A DNA stretch of 64,000 nucleotides. Source: a bacterium (lineage in GTDB: Bacteria; Armatimonadota; Fimbriimonadia; Fimbriimonadales; Fimbriimonadaceae). The position numbers and the translations under genes were made by a program. The notes under the pieces were generated by a model. It made no database searches. It saw nothing but the letters and a program-made list of their open reading frames with translations, and had not been told where the DNA came from. The stretch's first letter is position 1. The number at the start of each line of letters is the position of its first letter. Positions 10,313 through 18,346 of this stretch are shown one piece after another. The stretch is from contig PNMZ01000003.1 in NCBI GenBank assembly GCA_013823945.1, positions 186,001 to 250,000 of the forward strand, read 5' to 3'.

Positions 10313-10900
10313 ATGAAATTGAACAATATTCACAGAAGAGGTTCGCTGTTGCTATTGGCCGTTGTAGCCGCTGCCGCGGTCAATGCCCAAACCGGAGATG
10401 CCTTTGGGAAGGCCGTCACCAATACCAACATCACAGCAGAAGAAGTTGAAGCTGCGCAAAAGGCATGGGGAGCTGCCCTGATTCAAATTTCGAGTGACTA
10501 TAAGGCTGGTGGGTTCACGAAGGCAAAAGCAACTGCTGAATCCGTTCTGGATCAAGCCTACGGATATAACATTGGACCGGTTCTCTTCAAGCCGACCCTC
10601 ACTTCTGGGAATCAAGTCTTCCGAACCACTCGACAGGGAGCGTTGGCTTACTTCGTGGGCGGAGACAAGGAGTTTCCAACCGATACAGGCTTTGCATTGA
10701 AGGGTTGGGAAAAGTATGAGTTCAAGAACGCTGCAGTCTTCATAAGCGGCGACATGGCGATCACGATGGGAAATGTCATGTTGACCGACGCATCCGGCAA
10801 AGTCACAACGGTTGACAAAACATGGGGCTTCAAGAAGGACGACAAGGGGAATCTGCGAATTGTTTTGCACCATTCTTCATTGCCTTACAATCCTCAATAA
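10313..10900 (+). CDS. Exported NTF2/SnoaL-like protein
   Basis: A 195-residue exported protein with a signal peptide (LLLLAVVAAAAVNAQ, cleavage near residue 25) and AAGGAAA just upstream of ATG 10313. The body (AYGYNIGPVLFKPTLT, TGFALKGWEKYEF, TVDKTWGFKKDDKG, LHHSSLPYNP) matches a conserved group often labelled phosphoribosyl-AMP cyclohydrolase in databases, but the fold pattern is that of an NTF2/SnoaL-like cone and I see no HisI motifs. The cyclohydrolase label should therefore not be trusted. It stands alone and is followed by a strong terminator. Confidence 0.8.
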   Translation: MKLNNIHRRGSLLLLAVVAAAAVNAQTGDAFGKAVTNTNITAEEVEAAQKAWGAALIQISSDYKAGGFTKAKATAESVLDQAYGYNIGPVLFKPTLTSGNQVFRTTRQGALAYFVGGDKEFPTDTGFALKGWEKYEFKNAAVFISGDMAITMGNVMLTDASGKVTTVDKTWGFKKDDKGNLRIVLHHSSLPYNPQ

Positions 10901-10920
10901 GTCAAGGTAAGTAGGCTCTA

Positions 10921-10960
10921 TACGCCCCTCGATTTGAGGATTTCGAGGGGCGTACTTTTA
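10921..10960 (+). terminator. Rho-independent terminator after NTF2-like gene
   Basis: A perfect 12-bp stem (TACGCCCCTCGA with TCGAGGGGCGTA) and 10-nt loop, followed by CTTTTA. It lies 20 bp after the stop at 10900. Confidence 0.85.
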
Positions 10961-11102
10961 CCTAGATTGTAGCCTTGGAGTATGTGATCCGGTTGGAGAC
11001 TTGTTCGATTTCTGGTTATCAAACCAGCTTGAGATCAAGATGCGGTATGGGGCTAGTTGTGGATTTTGATTGACTTTCTAGTTGTTTGGAACTTATAGTG
11101 AG

Positions 11103-11474
11103 ATGATGAATGGCGAAGGGATTTTGAAAGAGCTTAATCAATTTACCGATGAACTTGAGACTCTCTTCGGTAAGTACCCGAGCTTGGAGGACACGGCTGC
11201 AAGGGATGTGATTTGTGAAGTTCTGCAAAGTGTATTTCTTTCAGGGAAACAGGACGTTAAAATACCGATCTTCTTCGGCGTTTTTCATCCGGGGGCTAAC
11301 CTCAGCATTCATAAGGTTCTCAAAAGATTCGCGACTTCGAACGGACTTACCTTGTTTGTGGCTAGTCACGATGAGGAAGAACGTGTTGCGATTCTCAAAG
11401 AAATGTTTGAGAAAGATCAGATCGTCTCTCGATCGGGAAATCCGCTGACGGAAATTCTTGGCGAGTGGGTTTGA
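11103..11474 (+). CDS. Hypothetical cytoplasmic protein
   Basis: 123 residues from ATG 11103 (a second ATG follows directly). No signal peptide or membrane segment; acidic and helix-rich (GILKELNQFTDELETLFGK, then EEERVAILKEMFEKDQI). I do not recognise the family. It stands alone between two terminator-bounded genes, and the ribosome site is weak (GTGAG), so the start is uncertain. No function assigned. Confidence 0.6.
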   Translation: MMNGEGILKELNQFTDELETLFGKYPSLEDTAARDVICEVLQSVFLSGKQDVKIPIFFGVFHPGANLSIHKVLKRFATSNGLTLFVASHDEEERVAILKEMFEKDQIVSRSGNPLTEILGEWV

Positions 11475-11710
11475 GAATCCCGATCGTATTTGTGGAATTC
11501 CAGGGGGTGCCGGCGCAAGTGAGTCGACACGCGCACAAGGTAAACGATCAGTCGGATTTTCAAGTTACAAGCAGATCGAAAGTGTTAAACCAACGTTAAG
11601 GTTTTCGGATTTGTCGAAACGTTTCGGAACACGGGCAGAACGAAGGCAGTCTCAATTTTTGAGCGGTTGCATCTCTATTGAAGGTGATGCCGCAAATTGG
11701 AGAGGTTCAT

Positions 11711-12331
11711 ATGAAAAAACAGATTGCATTGCTCTGCTTTTCGCTTGCGGCTGTGTCCAGTCAAGCAACAGTTGTCTTCAACACGTTCGGTCCCGGTGAT
11801 TCGACATCTAACTCTGGCTGGGGTTATGGAGACCTTTTTGATACTCGCGTTGCCTCGCAGTTCACATCTTCTGAGTCTGGCACGTTGGACGTCATTAAGG
11901 TTAAATTGCTCGCAGGTGGTGGAACTGGAATATCCACGGTTTCCCTGTTTGAAGATTCAGGAAATGACATTGGCAACCTGATGGCATCCTTCACGGTTGA
12001 CGTGACCACAGCGGGTGTCAAGACAATTACAAACACCGACCCAAGCCTCGAGCTGGTCGCTGGCGGCAAGTATTGGCTTGAGGCAAAATCAGCGGTTGGG
12101 TCAAACGTTTACGGCGGATGGAACATCAATAACCAGAACGTCCGAGGTTTTCTCAAGTTTGGGGCCGTGCTTGGCAATGCCTCAAATCCGACATCGACTT
12201 ACACCGTTGGCAACAACGCTATCCTGCCAGGATTTAGCGTGGAGGTTTCACCTGTGCCGGAGCCAGCTTCAATGCTTGCACTAGGCTTGGTTGCTTCTGC
12301 GGTTGCATTTCGACGCCGAAAGAAAAACTGA
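11711..12331 (+). CDS. PEP-CTERM protein, choice-of-anchor-like domain
   Basis: 206 residues from ATG 11711, chosen because GGAGAGG sits about 6 nt upstream and the signal peptide (KKQIALLCFSLAAVSSQA) begins there. The body (FNTFGPGDSTSNSGWG, ASQFTSSESGTLDVIKVKL, VSLFEDSGND) resembles the choice-of-anchor R beta-sandwich found ahead of many sorting signals. The C-terminus is a full PEP-CTERM signal: VPEPASMLALGLVASAVAF then RRRKKN. Exported and probably processed by an exosortase encoded elsewhere. Followed by a strong hairpin. Confidence 0.85.
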   Translation: MKKQIALLCFSLAAVSSQATVVFNTFGPGDSTSNSGWGYGDLFDTRVASQFTSSESGTLDVIKVKLLAGGGTGISTVSLFEDSGNDIGNLMASFTVDVTTAGVKTITNTDPSLELVAGGKYWLEAKSAVGSNVYGGWNINNQNVRGFLKFGAVLGNASNPTSTYTVGNNAILPGFSVEVSPVPEPASMLALGLVASAVAFRRRKKN

Positions 12332-12340
12332 AAAGCGAGT

Positions 12341-12383
12341 GCCCTGTTCGCCCAACTTGTTTGGGGGAACAGGGCAGGTTTCT
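12341..12383 (+). terminator. Terminator after PEP-CTERM gene
   Basis: GCCCTGTTCGCCC pairs imperfectly with GGGGGAACAGGGC across a short loop, followed by AGGTTTCTT. It starts 10 bp after the stop at 12331. Confidence 0.8.
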
Positions 12384-12500
12384 TCAAGTTCTCCGTTTTC
12401 AGTTTAGTTTGGATCACTTGTTTTTTTTGCTGAGCAGTAGACGCACATTAAATCATGGTTAGAGTTATTGAAAGGTATTGTTGCCTGAGGTGACCAAACA

Positions 12501-13127
12501 ATGAAAGTAGCGATATTTGGGGCGACTGGTCGAACTGGTCGCTTGTTGCTTAATGATGCGGTCGAACGCGGTTGGGAAGTCAGTATTCTGGTGAGGGATC
12601 CGGCAAAACTGAGTGCTAATCATGAAATCTCCGTCTTCGTTGGGGATTCACGGTCGTTACATTCGGTGAATTCCGTAATCCAAGGTGTGGATGCTGTGTT
12701 TAGCTGTTTAGCGGTGGCGGATATCTCCGGGCCAGCAACTGATCTTTCGGACTGCATTAAGACAATTGTTGAAGCGATGGGCGTGCAAGGTATCAAGCGA
12801 ATCATTCATGTCGGGTCTGCGGGGGAACTCGACCACCCTGGCGGGGGCTATCGCAATCAAGAGGGCTTGCCGGATTACCTTCAATATGTCAGTATTGAGC
12901 AAGTTCGGTGTTATGAGGCTCTACGAGAATCTGGATTGGATTGGACTGTGATGTGCCCGAGTTGGCTCCAAGAGGATATTCCGGTTGGGAAATACCGATA
13001 CGAGATTGAAGACCTCCCCGATGGTAGCGAAGAAACTGGCTATGCAGATCTTGCCCGCTTGATGGTTGAGATGGTGGATCGGCCCGAGTCTATTAGGCAG
13101 CGGGTCGGAATCGTCAGCTTTAGATAA
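12501..13127 (+). CDS. NAD(P)-binding NmrA/SDR-like protein
   Basis: A 208-residue atypical short-chain dehydrogenase of the NAD(P)H-binding (NmrA/BVR-B-like) type. The N-terminal Rossmann motif GATGRTGRLL is complete, followed by VSILVRDPAKL and a GDSRS segment typical of flavin reductase/NmrA relatives; later WTVMCPSWL matches the (D/N)WTxxRP region. Such proteins use NAD(P)H in small-molecule reduction or redox sensing; the substrate is not apparent. AGGTG about 9 nt upstream of the ATG. The APH-like gene follows after 23 bp and is probably co-transcribed. Confidence 0.85.
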   Translation: MKVAIFGATGRTGRLLLNDAVERGWEVSILVRDPAKLSANHEISVFVGDSRSLHSVNSVIQGVDAVFSCLAVADISGPATDLSDCIKTIVEAMGVQGIKRIIHVGSAGELDHPGGGYRNQEGLPDYLQYVSIEQVRCYEALRESGLDWTVMCPSWLQEDIPVGKYRYEIEDLPDGSEETGYADLARLMVEMVDRPESIRQRVGIVSFR

Positions 13128-13150
13128 GTAAGCCGCACAGAGTTAAGGTT

Positions 13151-14104
13151 ATGCAAAAATTTCGACGGATTGAGCAAATCACTGTGGAATGGCTTTCTGA
13201 GTTACTTGGCAAGTTGGTTACTGAATTTCATTGTGAACACGAAGTGAGCAACTGGGCTCAACATGCGCGGATTCTTGTCACTTTTGAAGATCAAAGTCAT
13301 GTTCGCCTTTGGATGAAAGAGTGTTTGCATCCTGATATCGGATCCTCTGAAGTTGACTATTATCTCAAAGATTATGCTTCCTTGGAAAACGCACCTTTGC
13401 TTCGTTGCTATGATGCTTGTTATGAGGAAGGAATTGGCTACCATCTTGTCCTGGTCGATGCATCAGAAGAGTTTCACGACCGAAAACTAGTTGCTCCGAC
13501 TCTTAACCATGGTTTAGCAATTGCAGAGGCGGTTGCACTGCTGCACCGTCACTATTGGGAATCACGCGAGCCGAGATCGGACTCAGAGTGGGAGGCATTA
13601 TTTACTGTTCTACGGCCCGGGTTGCCGATTATGGAGAGGCTTACCGAGCGATCCCTTACGTCACGTTTCAACTCTAATGCTCAGGAGTTAGTTGAACGGA
13701 GGACAAACCCGGAGGGGCAGACATTGCTCCACGGCGATCTAAACCCGACCAACATCCTTACTCCAAAGGATGCCGACTCACCGGTGTATTTTTTGGATCG
13801 ACAACCTTTGGATGGGAAACCAGTTTATGGCCTAGCGGTCTACGATTTGGCCTATGCAATTGCACCTTGGTGGCCCAGGGATTTCCGATTAAATCATGAG
13901 ATACAGATTTTACGCTGTTGGTATGAGGCTTTGAATAAGCCCACTTATGCCTGGGAGCAAGCTCAATTGGATTGGGACATTTCTGTTAATCAGTGCCTTC
14001 ACGTGCCGCTAGGATATTGTATTTCTGAAGAATCGGCAGCAGAGATGGAGTGGTTATGGAGATGGCAGCTTTCAAATATTCTTGGCGAAGGCGTGAGTTC
14101 TTGA
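13151..14104 (+). CDS. APH-fold phosphotransferase-like protein
   Basis: 317 residues with the aminoglycoside phosphotransferase/choline kinase fold. The catalytic loop LLHGDLNPTNIL (HGDxxxxN) and a following segment FLDRQPLDGKPVYGLAVYDLAYAIAPW (Asp of the metal site) are intact, so the enzyme could be active as a small-molecule kinase. It resembles the APH/DUF1679-like kinases often called phosphotransferase family rather than a proven resistance enzyme. Co-directional with the upstream NAD(P)-binding gene (23 bp gap). Last ordinary gene before the island boundary at 14189. Confidence 0.8.
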   Translation: MQKFRRIEQITVEWLSELLGKLVTEFHCEHEVSNWAQHARILVTFEDQSHVRLWMKECLHPDIGSSEVDYYLKDYASLENAPLLRCYDACYEEGIGYHLVLVDASEEFHDRKLVAPTLNHGLAIAEAVALLHRHYWESREPRSDSEWEALFTVLRPGLPIMERLTERSLTSRFNSNAQELVERRTNPEGQTLLHGDLNPTNILTPKDADSPVYFLDRQPLDGKPVYGLAVYDLAYAIAPWWPRDFRLNHEIQILRCWYEALNKPTYAWEQAQLDWDISVNQCLHVPLGYCISEESAAEMEWLWRWQLSNILGEGVSS

Positions 14105-14188
14105 CTCCTTTGTAAATAGTTTGATTCTGGATTGCTAAGGTGTTGGAAACGTTTCGGTGTTATGGTCATGTTTTGGTCAATGTGCCAT

Positions 14189-14232
14189 TGGCGGCCCCGG
14201 AGGGAATCGAACCCCCGACGCCCTCCTTAGGA
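14189..14232 (-). other. Truncated tRNA-Arg(CCU) 3' half, att-like copy 1
   Basis: Read on the minus strand, these 44 nt correspond to tRNA positions 33 to 76: U33, anticodon CCU, the anticodon-stem 3' strand GGAGG, variable loop, T-arm (GGGGG, TTCGATT, CCCTC), acceptor CGGGGCC, discriminator G and CCA. Upstream of U33 the match to a tRNA ends abruptly, so this is a displaced 3' half and not a functional tRNA. It is identical to the copy at 33051-33094. Host sequence to the left lacks the GGTCTCTC motifs, as expected for the outer left junction. Confidence 0.85.
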
Positions 14233-14368
14233 CTGAAGAAAAATAGGTTGAAAAACTCTGATTTGAGTCTACAGTCGTCTCAGGACGTCTCACGAAATCC
14301 AGTGGCTAAGAGAGACCTTTAGAGAGACCAGGGCTTCAGGTCTCTCAAATCCCTCCATTTGGTCTCTC
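14233..14368. repeat. Island-end repeat with four GGTCTCTC motifs
   Basis: Continues the direct repeat shared with 33095-33278. After a conserved tail containing CGTCTCAGGACGTCTCACG come GAGAGACC at 14310 and 14322 and the inverted form GGTCTCTC at 14339 and 14361. The right copy has the same four motifs in the same order. The layout resembles arm-type binding sites of a tyrosine integrase attP, though no such integrase is in the window. The rest of the gap to 14529 shows nothing else. Confidence 0.75.
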
Positions 14369-14528
14369 ATCCGGGGGCCAAGATCGAGAGACTGCAAACG
14401 TAAGGGGGATGTGGCGTTGTCAGGATCAACATTGAAGGAGCAGGGCTTCAGGTCAAAGATGCCTTCTAACTGCTCATTAGCTTCAGGATGGGCTAACGTG
14501 AACGGACAGAGCATGCTAGACTAAGAGG

Positions 14529-15230
14529 ATGTCTGAACATGCCGAAGCACCGTCGCGCCGGGAAGTCTTCTTAAGCAGCACGTTGCTTGGCGGCTTGACG
14601 GATGATCAGGTCGGGGAGCTTATCGTCAATTCTCGCATGGCGCATGCCGAAAAGGGTGAGACCATTTGGCTCAGCGGCAGCAGTGTTTCTTATTTTGGCG
14701 TCGTGGGGGCGGGGTTCATCAAGATGACCACAGTGGGGCCCAGCCATCAAGAAATCACGACCGAAATCATGGGGCCAGGACACGTGTTCGGTTTGTTGGG
14801 GGCCATCGATGGCACTGGGTGTCCGCAGTCGGCAAAGGCAATCACAGGGACCTGGTTTCTCAAAGTCCCAAAAGCGGGTTTCCTGCCTGTTTATGAACAA
14901 AATGTCGTGCTGAAAGAGCAGTTGTTTAAGCGCACAACGCACCGGCTAAGGCAGTCATTTGACATGATCGCCCACCTCTCCGTGGGAACCGTTGAGCAAC
15001 GGGTGGCCGCGGTGATCCTCGTACTGACTCGCTCATTTGGCCGGGACTGTCCGGACGGGATCCTCTTGGATGTACCTCTCACCAGGCAAGAGATTGCTGA
15101 ACTCGCGGGTACGACTGTAGAGTCCACCATCCGTATCATGAGTCGCTGGCAGAAACAGGAATGGATAGAAACTCAATCACGCCATATTCTTGTTAAAGAT
15201 CTCGACAAGTTGCTTTTGGCCGTACGCTAG
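14529..15230 (+). CDS. Crp/Fnr-family transcription regulator
   Basis: A 233-residue regulator with an N-terminal cyclic-nucleotide-binding-like domain and a C-terminal winged helix. The recognition helix lies in LTRQEIAELAGTTVESTIRIMSRW; the E-x3-R arrangement there contacts a TGA half-site in Crp/Fnr relatives, which fits the ATGAY half-sites found across this island. The N-terminus has no Cys cluster, so it is not an Fe-S FNR; an NnrR/DNR or NtcA-like sensor is closer. First gene of the nitrate island; the palindromes at 16436, 16499, 20560, 26029, 27999, 29421 and 31475 are its likely targets. A hexamer TAGACT 6 nt before the ATG suggests it too may be leaderless, but AGAGG would also serve as a ribosome site. 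Confidence 0.9.
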   Translation: MSEHAEAPSRREVFLSSTLLGGLTDDQVGELIVNSRMAHAEKGETIWLSGSSVSYFGVVGAGFIKMTTVGPSHQEITTEIMGPGHVFGLLGAIDGTGCPQSAKAITGTWFLKVPKAGFLPVYEQNVVLKEQLFKRTTHRLRQSFDMIAHLSVGTVEQRVAAVILVLTRSFGRDCPDGILLDVPLTRQEIAELAGTTVESTIRIMSRWQKQEWIETQSRHILVKDLDKLLLAVR

Positions 15231-15232
15231 GT

Positions 15233-16402
15233 TTAGAATTTCCAGCCGAGCATCACGTATCCGAAAGTCTGATTCCCAGAGCTGGTTCCACCGAAAGATT
15301 TCACAAACCGACCAGGAAGAAAGACTCCAGCACCAGCACTCAAGGTAAAACCATTGTCCAACGTCGAAGAGTAGTCCAAACTGAATTCTTGGCCAATATC
15401 GCGACCAGAGTTCCCGGCTGGATTTCTATAGAGTGTTGCGCCAAAGGCATTGATCGCTCCGCCTACTCCGTACCAAGCGTCACGATTGTCGTAAAGCTGC
15501 AGCCAGGTGTAACTGAGCCGGAGCGACGAATTGGCACTTAGTTTGAACTTCACTCCGGCGGCTGCAGAAACAATGTTCTTCCACCCGGTTGTGTCCATCA
15601 ATCCAAGCCGATCATGCCCACTGGGATAAAGCTGATCAAAAGTGGCGTTGACTCGGTTGCTACTGCCGCCGCTGGCAACGTTAAGTTCGCTGTACGCCTC
15701 TACCTTTGGCGCGATATCCATCCCGTACCTCCCATTTGCCGCCCAAGCTTGCACGCTTTTCCCGTCCTGATGACCCGCCTGGAAGGCGATTTGGTAGTTC
15801 AAGGTCGATTTCGCATTCGGCTTGAGAGTTCCCTCTGTCGAAAGCGTATACCGAGTCTGATTTACCCCCTTCGCATCATCAAACTTGATGATGAGGGCCG
15901 TCGTGTTGGACGCCCTCTTGAAGCTGACTCCCGACAAAACTAAGCCCTTCGAGGGAGTTGGCAATACGCCTGCACGCATCAGGAAGAAGGTCCAAGTTCG
16001 GTCTTCAACCTTAAGGCCTTCAAAAGCGTTGGCGACATTGTTCCAGTCGAGTTCGCCGATTAGCCTTCGATTGCCCAACCCGAAACGTTGCCGCCCGATA
16101 GTGTAGGTAGTCGCTCCATTCTTGAAGGCGACGTTGGCTTCAAGCAGGTCGCTTCGGATCGCAATGCCATTTCCGACAGGTAGCCAGTTGAGGGAACTTG
16201 CGTGTTGATACACGAATGTAGCGGTTAGACCGTCCATGCTCACCTGGAGACCAAACCTTCCTCGGAGCAAGAGGTTGCTACGATTGTCTGATCGGTCGGG
16301 TTGAAAGTCCGAATCCAACCGCCGCTCGTACCTGGCCCGAAACTCCAGTATGGGCTTGATATGGATGTCGCGATTGTCGAAGTTGTCCAAAAGGATCGGC
16401 AT
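15233..16402 (-). CDS. Alginate-export-type outer-membrane porin
   Basis: 389 residues, dominated by alternating beta-strand segments and ending in an aromatic residue (YVMLGWKF), as outer-membrane barrels do. YTIGRQRFGLGNRRLIGELDW and the general layout match the alginate-export (AlgE-like) family, here probably an anion or nitrate/nitrite porin of the outer membrane. Oddity: the frame is closed by a TGA two codons upstream of ATG 16402, so no signal peptide is encoded. The start is nevertheless supported by the palindrome centred 41.5 bp upstream. Either the signal was lost or a start-proximal rearrangement occurred. Convergent with the regulator, 2 bp gap. Confidence 0.75.
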   Translation of the reverse strand: MPILLDNFDNRDIHIKPILEFRARYERRLDSDFQPDRSDNRSNLLLRGRFGLQVSMDGLTATFVYQHASSLNWLPVGNGIAIRSDLLEANVAFKNGATTYTIGRQRFGLGNRRLIGELDWNNVANAFEGLKVEDRTWTFFLMRAGVLPTPSKGLVLSGVSFKRASNTTALIIKFDDAKGVNQTRYTLSTEGTLKPNAKSTLNYQIAFQAGHQDGKSVQAWAANGRYGMDIAPKVEAYSELNVASGGSSNRVNATFDQLYPSGHDRLGLMDTTGWKNIVSAAAGVKFKLSANSSLRLSYTWLQLYDNRDAWYGVGGAINAFGATLYRNPAGNSGRDIGQEFSLDYSSTLDNGFTLSAGAGVFLPGRFVKSFGGTSSGNQTFGYVMLGWKF

Positions 16403-16435
16403 AGGTCAATCTTTGCTGATTGCTCTTTGGATTCC

Positions 16436-16451
16436 TATGACATCGGTCATA
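16436..16451. promoter_or_regulatory. Crp/Fnr-type operator, porin promoter
   Basis: TATGAC-ATCG-GTCATA, a perfect 6-bp palindrome with 4-bp spacer. Its centre is 41.5 bp from the porin ATG (16402), the class II activator spacing if the mRNA starts at the ATG itself. AAAGAT lies at the -10 position. Confidence 0.8.
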
Positions 16452-16498
16452 AATGGAGTGATCCGACGGGCTAGCTTCAATCAGGTGCTGCCAGCTTT

Positions 16499-16512
16499 AT
16501 GATGGATATCAT
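16499..16512. promoter_or_regulatory. Crp/Fnr-type operator, ferredoxin-subunit promoter
   Basis: ATGAT-GGAT-ATCAT. Its centre is 42.5 bp upstream of GTG 16548. ATG 16539 would overlap the expected -10 position (AACCAT), so the GTG is the better start. Confidence 0.7.
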
Positions 16513-16547
16513 GGTGCGCGTTTGCTCGGCGTGCAACCATGGTCGTT

Positions 16548-17153
16548 GTGAGTGAGCGGCAGTTCTACATAGACCCAAGCCGGTGCATCGGTTGCAATGC
16601 CTGCGTTCAGGCGTGCGCAGAGTGCGACACCCACCCGGGCGTCTCGATGATTCACTTGGAGCAGGTTCAGCGCGCAGACACCGTTCAGACGACGCCAGTC
16701 ATTTGCATGCATTGCGATGAACCCGCCTGCGCGGTGGTGTGTCCTGCGGATGCCATCAAGAAAACTCCCGATGGAGTCGTGCAAAGCTCGCTCAAGACCA
16801 GATGCATCGGATGCACCAACTGCCTGTTCGCCTGCCCATTCGGGGTGCCCAAGTACGACGTAGAGGTGGACCAGATGATGAAGTGCGACATGTGCTACGA
16901 CCGCACCTCCATTGGGCTCAAGCCCATGTGCGCTACGGTCTGCCCCTCAGGAGCACTGTTCTATGGTACGCCCGAAGAACTCGCCGCCGAACGCTCAGGA
17001 ACCCCGATCAATGAGTTCATTTTTGGTGACAAGAAGATCACCACCAAGGTTCACTTGATGATGCCTCAAGGTGCGAAGCGGCTCGTGGTCAAACCCGATG
17101 CCGTTGTTCGTCGATCAGACCTTTTGACCGCCGTGCGACAAGTGGAGCGCTAA
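16548..17153 (+). CDS. Four-cluster ferredoxin subunit (DmsB/NrfC-like)
   Basis: 201 residues from GTG 16548 (ATG 16539 gives three more residues). Four [4Fe-4S] binding motifs are visible: [37 protein letters not shown] and CDMCYDR with a later CATVCP. This is the DMSO-reductase electron-transfer subunit type, cytoplasmic here because no signal is present. It heads a plus-strand operon with the Rieske and small membrane genes, and a molybdopterin oxidoreductase lies nearby on the other strand, so it probably relays electrons to that enzyme. Under the island palindrome at 16499. Confidence 0.9.
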   Translation: MSERQFYIDPSRCIGCNACVQACAECDTHPGVSMIHLEQVQRADTVQTTPVICMHCDEPACAVVCPADAIKKTPDGVVQSSLKTRCIGCTNCLFACPFGVPKYDVEVDQMMKCDMCYDRTSIGLKPMCATVCPSGALFYGTPEELAAERSGTPINEFIFGDKKITTKVHLMMPQGAKRLVVKPDAVVRRSDLLTAVRQVER

Positions 17154-17159
17154 TCCAAC

Positions 17160-17657
17160 ATGAACGACAAGCTGAAAGAAGATTTTCCAATTGAGTGGGA
17201 AGACGACCACTTTGTGACTCGCCGTGAGTTTTTTAAGTTTCTAACTTTGGCGAGTGGTGGCATAGCAGTTGGCACGGCGGCGTTGGCAGCCTATGCGCAG
17301 TTTCCGCGTGATGAGATCAAGTTTGAAGCCGCAAGAATCTGCTTAACAGACGACTTGAAACCGGGGTCGGCGCTCGCTTTCAGCTACCCCAGACCGGGCG
17401 ACCTATGCATTCTTGTTCGTAAGCAAGATGGCGAGTTAGTAGCCTTCAAGCGGCGTTGCACTCACCTTTCTTGCCCCGTGGAGTACGAGGTGAAGAATGA
17501 ACGCGAGCTTCTTTATTGTCCGTGCCACAACGGAGCCTTTTCCTTGGAGGACGGTAGCGTGGTTCAGGGCCCGCCACCGCATCCACTGCCGCAAGTGAAA
17601 ATTGAGGTTCGCGGTAACGAGGTTTGGGCCACAGGCGTGATCAAGGGTGATCACTGA
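17160..17657 (+). CDS. Rieske [2Fe-2S] protein
   Basis: 165 residues. The cluster ligands are intact: CTHLSC (box 1) and CPCHNG (box 2), followed by GPPPHPLPQ, the Pro-loop region of Rieske proteins. The N-terminus carries TRREFFKFLTLASGG and a hydrophobic helix, a twin-arginine type signal-anchor, so the cluster domain should face the periplasm, anchored in the membrane. It sits 6 bp after the ferredoxin gene and overlaps the next ATG, so the three form one operon. Likely a quinol-side electron carrier for nitrate reduction; how its electrons reach a cytoplasmic catalytic subunit is open. Confidence 0.9.
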   Translation: MNDKLKEDFPIEWEDDHFVTRREFFKFLTLASGGIAVGTAALAAYAQFPRDEIKFEAARICLTDDLKPGSALAFSYPRPGDLCILVRKQDGELVAFKRRCTHLSCPVEYEVKNERELLYCPCHNGAFSLEDGSVVQGPPPHPLPQVKIEVRGNEVWATGVIKGDH

Positions 17658-17890
17658 TGAACACGCCTCAATTCCATCGCCGACGTCAAAAAGCGGTAGT
17701 TTTCGTCGGATTCTTGCTGTTCGCGTTGATCCTCTTTCTGATTCAGCTCTGGCTCTTTGTGATGGTGCTCGAAAACATATTGGCTGGTAAGACTGAAATG
17801 GTCATTCAGGCATCGGTTCTTAGCATCGGACTATTCGGCATCAACATCTGGATGCTCGCTGGGGTGAAGCGGCTGATGAAGATGCAGTAG
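17657..17890 (+). CDS. Small two-helix membrane protein
   Basis: 77 residues with two hydrophobic helices (about 15-38 and 47-68) and a basic N-terminus (HRRRQK). It starts on the last base of the Rieske stop codon (TGATG). I recall DUF6755-type small membrane proteins of this form beside Rieske/ferredoxin oxidoreductase genes, but the assignment is tentative. Probable membrane anchor or assembly subunit of the same complex. The frame ends just before the convergent hemerythrin gene. Confidence 0.75.
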   Translation: MNTPQFHRRRQKAVVFVGFLLFALILFLIQLWLFVMVLENILAGKTEMVIQASVLSIGLFGINIWMLAGVKRLMKMQ

Positions 17891-17893
17891 TCG

Positions 17894-18346
17894 TTAGGAT
17901 TTGGATTGAATGCGGTCAAGCCTACGTTGCACAATTTCGGCCCGGCTAGGGCAGTTCGCCCACCGTCGCTGCTCCATCTTCAAGGTTTCGTGAATCAAGT
18001 TTGCCTCTTCATCTAAGGACATGCGGGATTCAATAGCGGGAAACAGGACACGCTCTTCCCAGCGAATGTGATCTTCCAGCGCCTGCCCCAACGCCACGCA
18101 CGATTTTGGCAATTCTCCTATGAGCTGCTCAATCTGCCGGTGTTCCTCATATAGTCGCGCTGCATCGTCGCCGGCCAGTGGGCCAAGGAGCCGCTCCTCT
18201 TCGGCAAAGTGATCGGCCAGTTCTCGATCCCAAGCCTCGCTGATCATCACCGGAGCCTCCGGGCGCTCTTCTTTGAGCGCCCGGGCGAGGTGCAATCCAT
18301 CGTTGTGATCCCGCGAGAACGGTTCCAGAGCAAGAGCCCGTTTCAT
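17894..18346 (-). CDS. Hemerythrin HHE-domain protein
   Basis: 150 residues, four-helix di-iron protein of the hemerythrin class. Ligand pattern is visible: FSRDHNDGLHLARAL, DHFAEEERLL, EEHRQIEQLI and LEDHIRWEERVLFP. Its ATG overlaps the stop of the nitrate reductase gene (18346/18343), so it is coupled to it. Hemerythrins beside nitrogen-oxide enzymes are usually read as NO or O2 sensors or iron-cluster repair factors; either would fit protection of the Fe-S-rich reductase. Role inferred. Confidence 0.85.
   Translation of the reverse strand: MKRALALEPFSRDHNDGLHLARALKEERPEAPVMISEAWDRELADHFAEEERLLGPLAGDDAARLYEEHRQIEQLIGELPKSCVALGQALEDHIRWEERVLFPAIESRMSLDEEANLIHETLKMEQRRWANCPSRAEIVQRRLDRIQSKS

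Noticed and set aside
10313-10900. Phosphoribosyl-AMP cyclohydrolase
   Set aside because: No HisI metal motifs; the sequence fits an NTF2/SnoaL-like fold.
14189-14232. A functional tRNA gene
   Set aside because: Only positions 33 to 76 are present; no 5' half follows.
14310-14368. GGTCTCTC clusters as a CRISPR array
   Set aside because: Eight-base motifs in both orientations with irregular 12 to 22-bp spacing; no repeat-spacer pattern and no cas genes.
14529-15230. Oxygen-sensing FNR
   Set aside because: No N-terminal Cys cluster for an Fe-S centre; a different signal is expected.
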